Shown here: positions 42,035-49,976 of the stretch, piece after piece
How positions within the stretch are numbered: the stretch's first letter is position 1
Layout of the letters: each line of letters begins with the position of its first letter
From: Paenibacillus sp. FSL H8-0537
GTDB taxonomy: Bacteria > Bacillota > Bacilli > Paenibacillales > Paenibacillaceae
Length of the DNA stretch: 64,000 nucleotides
Direction of reading: 5' to 3'
NCBI RefSeq assembly: GCF_038051995.1
Contig: NZ_CP150290.1
Span: 1,041,501 to 1,105,500, forward strand
The notes under the pieces: generated by a model
Database searches by the model: none
What the model saw: the letters and a program-made list of their open reading frames with translations, nothing else
Told to the model about the DNA's origin: nothing
Program-made: the position numbers and the translations under genes

Positions 42035-44674
42035 ATGGCTGAACGCTTACGTCATGTATTGGCAGGCGAAGAAGAAAACTATATTATGCCTCTTCTGTGG
42101 CAGCGCGGCGAAGAGGAAGGACAGATCCGCGAGGAAATGGAGCGAATCTATGCTTCAGGGATCAAGGCGGTCATCGTGGAATCGCGTCCCCATCCGGATA
42201 TGCTTGGTCCCGGCTGGTGGCGGGATATCGATATCATTATGGACGAGGCTCGCAGCCGAGGCATGAAGGTGTGGTTTTTCGATGACGACCATTTTCCGAC
42301 GGGACATGCGGCAGGCAAGCTGAAGGAAGCTCCAGCCGAGCTGCGCAGAACGTATTTGGCGGAGCGGCATATTGATGCTGTCGGCCCGGCTCCGCAAGCC
42401 TCCTTCCTGCTCCATACGCTGCTCCAGCCGGGCGATAGGTTAGTTGCGGCTGTTGCGGTTAAGCGTGAAGGTAAGCCGAGTGTTGATGCGGCTGAACAGC
42501 TTAGCGGATTTATTGAGCTGACAGCCAGTGTGCAAAATAATGTGCTTTACTGGGATATTCCCGCAGGCTTTTGGCGCATTTTCGTCCTAATTGAGACAGC
42601 GGAAGGCGCGGAGGAAGCGAAACGGAACTATATTAATCCGATTGTACCGGAGTCAACGCAAGTATTAATCGACGCGATTTATGAGGGTTATTACGAGCGG
42701 TATCGGGACGACTTTGGCAAAACGCTCGCTGGTTTTTTCTCCGATGAGCCGGGCTTCTACAACGATAAAACGACGTTTGACTTCAACTCCAGACTAGGGA
42801 AAAAGGGCATCGTTCTGCCGTGGCGCCACGATATGCTGGAGCTGCTGTCCGCCGAGTTCGGACAGCCTGTTGCGGCATTGCTGCCGCTGCTGTGGTACGA
42901 GGGCGGCGAGCAGACGGAAGCGCTGCGCTATACGTTTATGAATACGGTCAGCAAGCTGTATGCCGAGCATTTCTGCGGCAAGCTGGGCGATTGGTGCCGC
43001 GAGCGCGGCGTCGAGTATATCGGACATATCATTGAGGATAACAATGTGCATGCGCGGCTCGGCTGTGGGCCGGGACATTTCTTCCGCTCGATGTGGGGGC
43101 AGGATATGGCTGGCATTGACGTCGTGCTGCATCAAATTATGCCAGGCTTTGACGAGGTGCCATTTACTTGGATTGCCGGAGAAACGGACAGCGAGTTTTT
43201 TCATTATGCCCTAGCGAAGCTTGGTTCATCTCTGGCGCATATCGATCCCAAGAAAAAGGGTCGGGCGATGTGCGAAGTATTCGGCGCCTATGGCTGGAGC
43301 GAAGGCCTCAAGCTGATGAAATGGCTGACCGACCATATGCTCGTTCGCGGCATTAACTATTTCGTGCCCCACGCTTTTTCGCAAAAAGAGTTCCCGGATG
43401 CCGACTGCCCGCCGCATCTGTATGCACGCGGCGAAAATCCGCAATACCGCTATTATCGCCAGCTCAATGATTATACGAACCGCATCAGCCATTTGCTGAA
43501 CGGGGGGCGCCATTATGCGACGGCGGCGGTGCTTTACCATGCGGATGCGGAGTGGTCAGGCGCTGAGGCGATGCTGATTCAGAAGCCCATTAAGGCGCTG
43601 ATGCAGGCGCAAATCGACTGCGATATTATTCCGTTTGATATTCTGGCTTCTGGAGCGTTCGCGGTGAAGGACGGCGAGCTGCTTGTGGCAAAGGAGGAAT
43701 ACCAGTGCCTCATTGTGCCTTATGCGGAAGCGCTGCCGGCAGTACTCATGGAGCAGCTTGCCGAGCTGGCAGAAGCAGGGCTGAAGGTACTGTTTGTAGA
43801 TGGGCTGCCTGCCCGCACGATTGAGGGCGGCGGCGAAGCGGTGGAGCTTAAGCGCCTGAAAGCGCTGGAGCACGCAGCGATTGTTCCGCTTGCCGAGCTC
43901 GCGGCGACGCTTCGCTATGAAGGCATGTACGATATTGAGACGGCGGATGCCGCGCCGTATTTGCGTTATTACCATTATGGGCATCCAGACAGCGATGTAT
44001 ATTTCTTTTTCAACGAGCATCCTTATGAGACGGTGGATACGGATGTCAGCTTCCAGACCTCCGCTCGGATGATGATTTATAACGCCTTTGACAATCAGCT
44101 GAGCGAGGCAAGCGTAGAGCAGGCTGACGGCGTGAACCGCCTGAGGGTAAGGCTAAGCGCCTACGAGACTTTAATCGTGCTGTCGGGAGAAGCGCTGCCG
44201 CAACTGGCGGTACAGACGCTGCCCGATTGTACAGCATGTGTACCGGTAGAGCTGACTGGCGAATGGACGGTTGCAACCTCCGGTGCGCTGCAATATCCGG
44301 TATTTGAAAGCTACGGCAACCTGAGCGAGCTTGAAAATATCAATGCCCCGCACCTGCTGCCGGATTTCACCGGAACGATTCGCTATGAGCTTTCCTTCGA
44401 TTGGAATGGCGAGGGCGAGCCGTTGTACTTGGATTTGGGTGCCGCGTTTGAGACAGCGGAGGCATCGGTAAATGGCGTGAAGCTGGGTACGGCGATTGCT
44501 CCGCCTTATCGCTTTGCAGCTGGCGCGAATGTTCAGCCGGGAACGAACCAGCTTGTCATTGAAGTGACCAATACGCTGGGCAAGCAGCAAAAGGATTTCT
44601 TCTCGCGCTTTATGCAGCAGGAGCCAGGCGGTTTAATTGGGCCCGTGCAGCTGCTTGTAAAGTCGAAGGACTAA
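42035..44674 (+). CDS. Large glycoside hydrolase, GH106-like (alpha-L-rhamnosidase type), 879 aa
   Basis: Intracellular; no signal peptide. The N-terminal two thirds look like a TIM-barrel ('FDDDHFPTGHAAGKL', 'FFSDEPGFYND', 'YIGHIIEDNNVHARLG', 'ETDSEFF'), with acidic residues suited to inverting catalysis. The C-terminal end is a jelly-roll sugar-binding domain ('LYLDLGAAFETAEASVNG', 'GTNQLVIEVTNTLG'). This is the pattern of proteins annotated as 'glycosyl hydrolase' related to GH106; I am less sure of the exact family. It directly follows the permease pair and its stop lies in a 7-base tandem repeat. Confidence 0.75.
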   Translation: MAERLRHVLAGEEENYIMPLLWQRGEEEGQIREEMERIYASGIKAVIVESRPHPDMLGPGWWRDIDIIMDEARSRGMKVWFFDDDHFPTGHAAGKLKEAPAELRRTYLAERHIDAVGPAPQASFLLHTLLQPGDRLVAAVAVKREGKPSVDAAEQLSGFIELTASVQNNVLYWDIPAGFWRIFVLIETAEGAEEAKRNYINPIVPESTQVLIDAIYEGYYERYRDDFGKTLAGFFSDEPGFYNDKTTFDFNSRLGKKGIVLPWRHDMLELLSAEFGQPVAALLPLLWYEGGEQTEALRYTFMNTVSKLYAEHFCGKLGDWCRERGVEYIGHIIEDNNVHARLGCGPGHFFRSMWGQDMAGIDVVLHQIMPGFDEVPFTWIAGETDSEFFHYALAKLGSSLAHIDPKKKGRAMCEVFGAYGWSEGLKLMKWLTDHMLVRGINYFVPHAFSQKEFPDADCPPHLYARGENPQYRYYRQLNDYTNRISHLLNGGRHYATAAVLYHADAEWSGAEAMLIQKPIKALMQAQIDCDIIPFDILASGAFAVKDGELLVAKEEYQCLIVPYAEALPAVLMEQLAELAEAGLKVLFVDGLPARTIEGGGEAVELKRLKALEHAAIVPLAELAATLRYEGMYDIETADAAPYLRYYHYGHPDSDVYFFFNEHPYETVDTDVSFQTSARMMIYNAFDNQLSEASVEQADGVNRLRVRLSAYETLIVLSGEALPQLAVQTLPDCTACVPVELTGEWTVATSGALQYPVFESYGNLSELENINAPHLLPDFTGTIRYELSFDWNGEGEPLYLDLGAAFETAEASVNGVKLGTAIAPPYRFAAGANVQPGTNQLVIEVTNTLGKQQKDFFSRFMQQEPGGLIGPVQLLVKSKD

Positions 44675-44690
44675 GGACTAAGGACTAAGG
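44666..44690 (+). repeat. 7-bp tandem repeat giving stop codons in all three frames
   Basis: Three full copies of AAGGACT plus AAGG. The gene's TAA (44672) is followed by TAA at 44679 and 44686, each in a different frame. A weak GGAG/CTCC hairpin with six T follows near 44760-44780. Confidence 0.7.
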
Positions 44691-44827
44691 GTTAATGACA
44701 AAGGTCTAAGGAAGCCGCTGAATTTATAAAGCTATTAAATCGAAGCGTGGTGAAAACGTTGGAGTAAGGCTCCTTTTTTCTCCGCGCTTCTATACGTAGA
44801 CTGTTGAAATGGAAGGGGTTAGACATA

Positions 44828-46369
44828 ATGCAGCAAATCCCTCATTTGGTGAGCGAGAATGGTACAGCCACCTTATACGTAAATGGTGAGCCGTACCTTG
44901 CGCTTGGCGGGGAAATACACAATTCCAGCGCTTCAAATCTGGCTTATATGCAGGAGAAGGTGTGGCCGGAAGTTCGCAAGCTGAATTTAAATACAATTAT
45001 TGCCCCTGTATATTGGGAATTAATCGAGCCAGAGCAGGGAGTGTTTGATTTTTCGCTCGTAGAAGGTTTAATTGAGCAGGCCCGTGCGGAAAAAATTTGC
45101 TTAGTGCTGCTTTGGTTCGGCTTATGGAAAAATGGCAAGTCCAGCTACGTGCCGAGCTGGGTGAAACGAGACTATGCGACGTATTTCCGTGCCGCCTATG
45201 CCGATGGTTCGCCAACGGACACCATTTCTCCGCTGTGTGAAGCGGCGGTAACGGCTGATGCGGCAGCCTTCCAGCGTTTGATGGCGTTTCTTAAAGCGTT
45301 TGATGAGGGAAAGCACACCGTTATTATGATGCAGGTAGAAAACGAAATCGGCTTTCTAGGCAGTGATCGGGATTATTCAGCAGCGGCGAATGCTGTATTT
45401 GAAGCGGCAGTGCCTCAGCAGGTAGCTGACGCATATGGCGTACAGGGCAGCTGGGAGCAGGCTTTTGGAACGGATGCAGGCGAATGGTTCATGGCGTACC
45501 ATTATGCGCTGGCAGTTGAACGAATTGCGAGCGCTGGCAGTGAGCCTTATCCGCTACCGATGTTCGTCAATGCATGGCTGGAGCAATATCCATGGCGTGC
45601 AGGCACGTATCCAAGCGGCGGGCCAGTTGCCAAGGTGATGAAAATGTGGAAGCTTGCAGCACCGACCCTATGCCTATATGCTCCTGATATTTATTTGTCC
45701 AGCTTTGCGGACGTTTGTAAGGAATACACGCAGGATGGCAACCCGCTGTTCATCCCTGAGGCGCGGCGAGACGTCTCGTCGGCGGCCAATGTGTTTTACG
45801 CCATGGGCCAGCATGATGCACTAGGATTTGCACCGTTTGGTATTGAGGGCTTTTTTCCTGAGGAAGCTGCAAGCGGCGGGCCTGATTTCAGCATTATGAT
45901 GGCGTTGAATATTGATTTTTCCGGGTTTATCGTAAATGGAACAGGCCCGTACCTTGCGGCAAGCTATAAGCTGCTCGGCGGAATGCTGGGGCTGATTGGG
46001 CAAAATCGCGGAACGGGAAAAATGACCGGTTTTCTCCAGCAAAACGATGGCGGCTGTATACTCCCCTTCTCGCGCTACGATGTGAAGCTGTCCTACAAAC
46101 GGGCAGCAGAAGGGACGCCTCCGGCAGGCGGGCTCGTCATTGAGCTGTCCGATGACCGGTTTATTTTCGCCGGGATCGGCTTTTCGGTGGAGCTGCTGCC
46201 TAAACAGGGTGAACGCGCGAAGGTCGGCTTGATCCGCGTGGAGGAAGGTGCATTCGAGCAAAATGAGTGGGTGCGGGGCAGAGTGCTGAACGGCGATGAG
46301 TCTGCGTATCGCATTGCGGTGGGCGATTACGCCTCTGCTCTTTATATTGAGGCTTACAAATACAAGTAA
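44828..46369 (+). CDS. GH35-like beta-galactosidase with DUF5597 C-terminal domain (513 aa)
   Basis: TIM-barrel glycosidase of clan A. The acid/base glutamate lies in 'MMQVENEIGFLG' and the candidate nucleophile in 'NPLFIPEARRDVSS'. N-terminal 'LYVNGEPYLALGGEIHNSSAS' and 'VYWELIEPEQGVFDFS' are typical for GH35 and GH42-like enzymes. The C-terminal beta domain matches DUF5597 in placement. No signal peptide, so it acts on imported oligosaccharides. ATG 44828 follows AAGGGG; a TTG eight codons upstream opens the frame. It ends the permease-glycosidase block. Confidence 0.88.
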   Translation: MQQIPHLVSENGTATLYVNGEPYLALGGEIHNSSASNLAYMQEKVWPEVRKLNLNTIIAPVYWELIEPEQGVFDFSLVEGLIEQARAEKICLVLLWFGLWKNGKSSYVPSWVKRDYATYFRAAYADGSPTDTISPLCEAAVTADAAAFQRLMAFLKAFDEGKHTVIMMQVENEIGFLGSDRDYSAAANAVFEAAVPQQVADAYGVQGSWEQAFGTDAGEWFMAYHYALAVERIASAGSEPYPLPMFVNAWLEQYPWRAGTYPSGGPVAKVMKMWKLAAPTLCLYAPDIYLSSFADVCKEYTQDGNPLFIPEARRDVSSAANVFYAMGQHDALGFAPFGIEGFFPEEAASGGPDFSIMMALNIDFSGFIVNGTGPYLAASYKLLGGMLGLIGQNRGTGKMTGFLQQNDGGCILPFSRYDVKLSYKRAAEGTPPAGGLVIELSDDRFIFAGIGFSVELLPKQGERAKVGLIRVEEGAFEQNEWVRGRVLNGDESAYRIAVGDYASALYIEAYKYK

Positions 46370-46440
46370 TAGGCGCAGCTGTGCCTATGAATTGGGGCTT
46401 GGGGTTTGCATCTTACACCTTGCACAAAGCTAGACTTGGT

Positions 46441-46628
46441 GGACACAGCAGCGGCTATTTCATCCAAAACACGGGTTGTGGCACCGGCTGCGGACTCAGA
46501 AGCCGCTAATGTGCTGGAAATAGCCATTTTGACAGGAGAAAGACGGTCATAACGGATTTCCTGTCCGCGTGCGCCCTGAAAGCGGTTCAAAAGCCAAAAT
46601 AGCGGAAACTCAGTCCTTCAAAAAAGAG
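46441..46628 (-). repeat. Dispersed repeat family 3, copy 2
   Basis: The reverse complement aligns with 12400-12592 over its whole length, sharing TTTTTTGAAGGACTGAGTTT, CCGCTATT, GCGGACAGG, CCGTTATG, TGAGTCCGC, GAAATAGC and GCTGCTGTGTCC in the same order. It lies between the GH35-like gene and the LacI gene. Confidence 0.75.
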
Positions 46629-46635
46629 GGGCGCT

Positions 46636-46707
46636 CCGAGTACCCCGAACGCCGCGAGTACCCCGAACACCCCGATGACCCCGAGCGCCGCGAGTACCCC
46701 GAACGCC
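46636..46707 (+). repeat. 18-bp tandem repeat, four copies
   Basis: Units of the form GCGAGTACCCCGAACGCC at 46636, 46654, 46672 (diverged) and 46690. The 18-base period keeps open frames on both strands, but no ribosome site or known protein is linked to them. It abuts repeat family 3 copy 2 and lies downstream of the LacI gene's stop. Confidence 0.8.
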
Positions 46708-46788
46708 CCGGGCTGCGTGGTCTCAGTAACAATTTCAAAAGTAGCCCCTCCTGGCTCTCGCAATGCGCGGTCCTGGAAGGGCTATTCG

Positions 46789-47832
46789 TCATCGATTAGC
46801 TGGTGCGCTGGACGAGTGGCGGACGATAAACTGCGTGTCGACGGCAATTTTGGTTTTGACCTCATGGTCCTGTTCAATGGCTTCAATCGCCAAATCAACG
46901 GCTAGATGGGCCATGCGTTCTTTTTCAACATGAACGGTCGTGAGCTCCGGTGAAACAATCCGCGCCTCCGAAATGTTGTCGAAGCCGACGACAGAGGTGT
47001 CCTCGGGAACGCGGAACCCAAGTTCGGTCAGCGTCTTGATGGCGCTGATCGCGATATAGTCGCATTCGCAGAAGAAGGCGGTCGGCAGTTGGCGTCCGGC
47101 AGCTTGATAGGCGGCGAGCTGATTTTTCAGCTCCTCCTGGAATGAGGTTATCGTCGGGGCTACGGAGAAAATATCATTCTCGTCGATTGACAGTCCCCGC
47201 TCCTCTAAAGCGGACATAAACCCTTTGCGCCGATCATCAAAATTACTGATCCGCACATTGGAGGCCAAATAGCCGATATGCTCATGGCCAAGCTCGCATA
47301 GATGCTCGCCCGCCTGATAACCGCCCATCACATTGTTAATCGTAATGAAATGGACGGGAAGCGTTTCAAAGCATGTATCGAGCACAACGAGCTGTGCCGG
47401 CAAGCTTTCAGCCAAGCTTGCAATTTGCCCCCTATCAAGGTTCGTGCCGAGCAAAATGACGCCATCACTGCGGATATCCTCCGCCAAGGCATGGCTGTCA
47501 CTGGAAAAAGCGTTGACGTCAATCGACGTAAACAGCAGCGAATACCCCTTGGCGCGGCAGCGCACCTCTATATAATGAATGAGCTCGCGGAAAAAAGGCT
47601 GTTGATAATATTGTTCCAATACGATGCCAGAGTTGGCTAGAACGAGAAAGGTCAGCGATTTGCTGGCGGCTTCCGGCTGGGCGGCACGCGTTTTAGGCAG
47701 ATAACCATTGTCCTTCGCAACCTGTAAAATACGCTCGCGGGTTTCTTGTCCAATGCCCGGCTTGCCGCTGAAGGCAAGCGAAACAGCTGATTTAGATACG
47801 CCAGCAAGAGCAGCGATGTCTTCCATTTTCAC
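46789..47832 (-). CDS. LacI-family transcriptional repressor (347 aa)
   Basis: N-terminal LacI helix-turn-helix ('MEDIAALAGVSKSAVSLAFS' then 'GKPGIGQETRERI') and a periplasmic-binding-fold sugar sensor. The GTG at 47832 follows GGGAG; the longer frame to 47916 starts in the operator region and is rejected. It is divergent to the five-gene sugar operon at 48116. The gap holds several TTTAGT/ACTAAA half-sites, some palindromic, which are good candidates for its operators. The inducer is probably the operon's sugar or an intermediate. Confidence 0.94.
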   Translation of the reverse strand: MKMEDIAALAGVSKSAVSLAFSGKPGIGQETRERILQVAKDNGYLPKTRAAQPEAASKSLTFLVLANSGIVLEQYYQQPFFRELIHYIEVRCRAKGYSLLFTSIDVNAFSSDSHALAEDIRSDGVILLGTNLDRGQIASLAESLPAQLVVLDTCFETLPVHFITINNVMGGYQAGEHLCELGHEHIGYLASNVRISNFDDRRKGFMSALEERGLSIDENDIFSVAPTITSFQEELKNQLAAYQAAGRQLPTAFFCECDYIAISAIKTLTELGFRVPEDTSVVGFDNISEARIVSPELTTVHVEKERMAHLAVDLAIEAIEQDHEVKTKIAVDTQFIVRHSSSAPANR

Positions 47833-47922
47833 AATAAGTGATTCTCCCTTCGAGCTTGTAGCCGATTGTTTAGTAAGTTTAGTGTATATCCAGCAGACAT
47901 TAAAAGCAATGGACAATGCTAG

Positions 47923-47955
47923 TTTAGCTAAATAATTTAGTTAATATACTAAATT
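47923..47955. promoter_or_regulatory. Candidate LacI operators, repressor-proximal
   Basis: TTTAGCTAAA (47923-47932) is a perfect palindrome with central GC. Next to it AATTTAGT and ACTAAATT are perfect inverted arms around six bases (47934-47955). A further TTTAGT lies near 47868-47883. Confidence 0.6.
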
Positions 47956-47980
47956 AAAGCGTTTTATTTATATAAACTTA

Positions 47981-48009
47981 TTGACTTGATGCCGTTTTAC
48001 TGCTAAATT
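47981..48009 (+). promoter_or_regulatory. Promoter of the LacI-controlled sugar operon
   Basis: TTGACT (47981-47986), 17-base spacer, TAAATT (48004-48009). Candidate operators lie on both sides, allowing blocking or looping. Confidence 0.65.
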
Positions 48010-48042
48010 AGGGGTAAGAATGCAGGAATAGTCCATCAATAG

Positions 48043-48073
48043 TTTAGTATTTAGTTTAGTTCGTTCGACTAAA
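48043..48073. promoter_or_regulatory. Candidate LacI operators, operon-proximal
   Basis: TTTAGT at 48043, 48050 and 48055, the last forming TTTAGTTCGTTCGACTAAA (48055-48073) with inverted ACTAAA. It lies downstream of the promoter, in the leader. Confidence 0.6.
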
Positions 48074-48115
48074 CTTATAATAGCCAAAAGCAGAAGCCAA
48101 TAGGAGGACGCGAAG

Positions 48116-49921
48116 ATGATTTTTAGCGAAGAAACGAAGATCGGATATATTTGGGCAAGCCCGGAGGGGCGGAAGGTATTGTTGAAGCATGCTCCTGAGC
48201 TTGCGGATTCGCCTTATCTTTCTTTTATTAAAATGAATACGCTGCCACGCTTCGCAACCTCAAACCAAGCCTTAATGCGCTCGCCGGAATGGGTAGCAGA
48301 GGTGCTGGGCGAGCTCTCTGGCATTGAATATGTAATTGAAGATGAAACGGAGCAGAAGGCTGCTTCTGCTTTAGACAATGAGAGCAATGAAGGTTCAGCA
48401 GCACAGCTTTCGGCAGGAGTAACGTTAGAGGCACAGGCTGAAGCTGAGGGATCAGCGAAGCTGCTTGCGCAGGGTGAAGTTGCGCGCTGGGACGTTTATG
48501 AGCTGGAGCTGCATGGCCCCGCTCATGGCAACCCTTTCACGGACGCGGCGATCAGCGCCGTGTTCAGCCAAGGAGAGCGAAGCCTCTCCGCCCAAGGCTT
48601 CTATGATGGCGACGGCATCTACCGCGTGCGCTTTATGCCCGATGCCGAAGGCGAGTGGCACTATCGCACGAGCAGCAGCGTCGGCGCCATGAACGGCATT
48701 ACGGGCAGCTTTGCCTGCCGCAGCGCCGAAGCTGGAAACAACGGTCCGGTTCGGGTAGCGGACACGTTTCATTTTGCCTACGAGGACGGCAGCCGTTATT
48801 TGCCTGTAGGAACCACCTGCTATGCGTGGACGCATCAGGGGCAGGAGCTGGAGGAGCAGACGCTTGCGACGCTCGCGCAGACGCCTTTCAACAAGCTGCG
48901 GATGTGCGTGTTCCCCAAGGCTTACCTCTTTAATGAAAATGAACCGCCGCTTTATCCGTTTGAGCGCTCGGCAGATGGACAATGGGATTTCACGCGCTTT
49001 GATCCCGCGTACTTCCGCCATTTGGAGCAGCGGATCGCCGAGTTAGGCAGGCTGGGCATTGAGGCGGACTTGATTTTATTCCATGCCTACGATCGTTGGG
49101 GCTTCTCGGAAATGCCGAAGTCGGCGGATGACCGCTACCTGCGCTACATTACAGCACGTCTGGCCGCATACCGCAACGTCTGGTGGTCGCTTGCCAACGA
49201 ATATGACCTGATGTGGGCGAAGGAGGAGTCGGATTGGGAGCGTTTTGCCCAGATCGTCACGGATAATGACCCTTACGGTCATCTCATCTCCATTCACAAT
49301 TGCTTCGGCTTTTATGACTATACCCGCTCTTGGATCACCCATTGCAGCGTTCAGCGGGTGGATGTTTACCGGACAGCGGAGAACACCGACCAGTGGCGCA
49401 AGGACTGGAACAAGCCGATTGTCATTGACGAATGTGCTTATGAAGGCGACATCGATATGGGCTGGGGCAATATTTCAGGTGAGGAAATGGTGCGCCGCTT
49501 CTGGGAAGGTGCGATTCGCGGCGGTTATGTCGGTCATGGGGAGACGTATTTGCACCCCGAGGACATTTTGTGGTGGTCGAAGGGCGGCAAGCTGCATGGC
49601 ACAAGCCCAGAGCGCATTGCTTTTCTGAGAAAAGTGCTGGAGGAAGGGCCGGAGCAGGGCTTAAATCCATTGCGGTCTGAGTGGGACGCTCCATCGGCTG
49701 GCATTGCCGATACGTATTATTTGTTTTATTACGGCTTCAATCAGCCGCGCTACCGGAATTTTACGATGAAGCCGGGCATTGCGTATGAGGTGGAAGTACT
49801 GGATACGTGGAACATGACGGTGACCAAGCAGACTGGTACCTATGAAGGAACGTTCCGCATTGAGCTGCCGGGCAAGCCTTACATGGCGATTCAAATGCGG
49901 CGCGCCAATGCGTCTGCATAA
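48116..49921 (+). CDS. DUF5060 / DUF4038 (apiosidase-like) / DUF5605 glycoside hydrolase (601 aa)
   Basis: A cytoplasmic glycosidase. After an N-terminal helical part and a low-complexity Ala/Glu linker (about 85-120) comes a DUF5060-like beta domain ('RWDVYELELHGPAHGNPFTD', 'GIYRVRFMPDAEGEWHYRT'). The TIM-barrel follows ('LPVGTTCYAWTHQ', 'FNKLRMCVFPKAY', 'VWWSLANEYDLMW', 'PIVIDECAYEGD'), with glutamates at barrel positions expected for retaining catalysis. A C-terminal beta domain ends the protein. From memory this architecture is close to the GH140/apiosidase-like group. AGGAGG lies eight bases before the ATG. First gene of the LacI-controlled operon. Confidence 0.8.
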   Translation: MIFSEETKIGYIWASPEGRKVLLKHAPELADSPYLSFIKMNTLPRFATSNQALMRSPEWVAEVLGELSGIEYVIEDETEQKAASALDNESNEGSAAQLSAGVTLEAQAEAEGSAKLLAQGEVARWDVYELELHGPAHGNPFTDAAISAVFSQGERSLSAQGFYDGDGIYRVRFMPDAEGEWHYRTSSSVGAMNGITGSFACRSAEAGNNGPVRVADTFHFAYEDGSRYLPVGTTCYAWTHQGQELEEQTLATLAQTPFNKLRMCVFPKAYLFNENEPPLYPFERSADGQWDFTRFDPAYFRHLEQRIAELGRLGIEADLILFHAYDRWGFSEMPKSADDRYLRYITARLAAYRNVWWSLANEYDLMWAKEESDWERFAQIVTDNDPYGHLISIHNCFGFYDYTRSWITHCSVQRVDVYRTAENTDQWRKDWNKPIVIDECAYEGDIDMGWGNISGEEMVRRFWEGAIRGGYVGHGETYLHPEDILWWSKGGKLHGTSPERIAFLRKVLEEGPEQGLNPLRSEWDAPSAGIADTYYLFYYGFNQPRYRNFTMKPGIAYEVEVLDTWNMTVTKQTGTYEGTFRIELPGKPYMAIQMRRANASA

Positions 49922-49976
49922 TAGCTTAACAGCTTGGCCTAATCGATCATTATGAGTCAATAAGGGGGAGTCAGTG

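Noticed and set aside
46569..46799. Repeat-encoded protein over the 18-bp tandem array
   Set aside because: No ribosome site or start context; the open frame follows from an 18-base period in GC-rich DNA.
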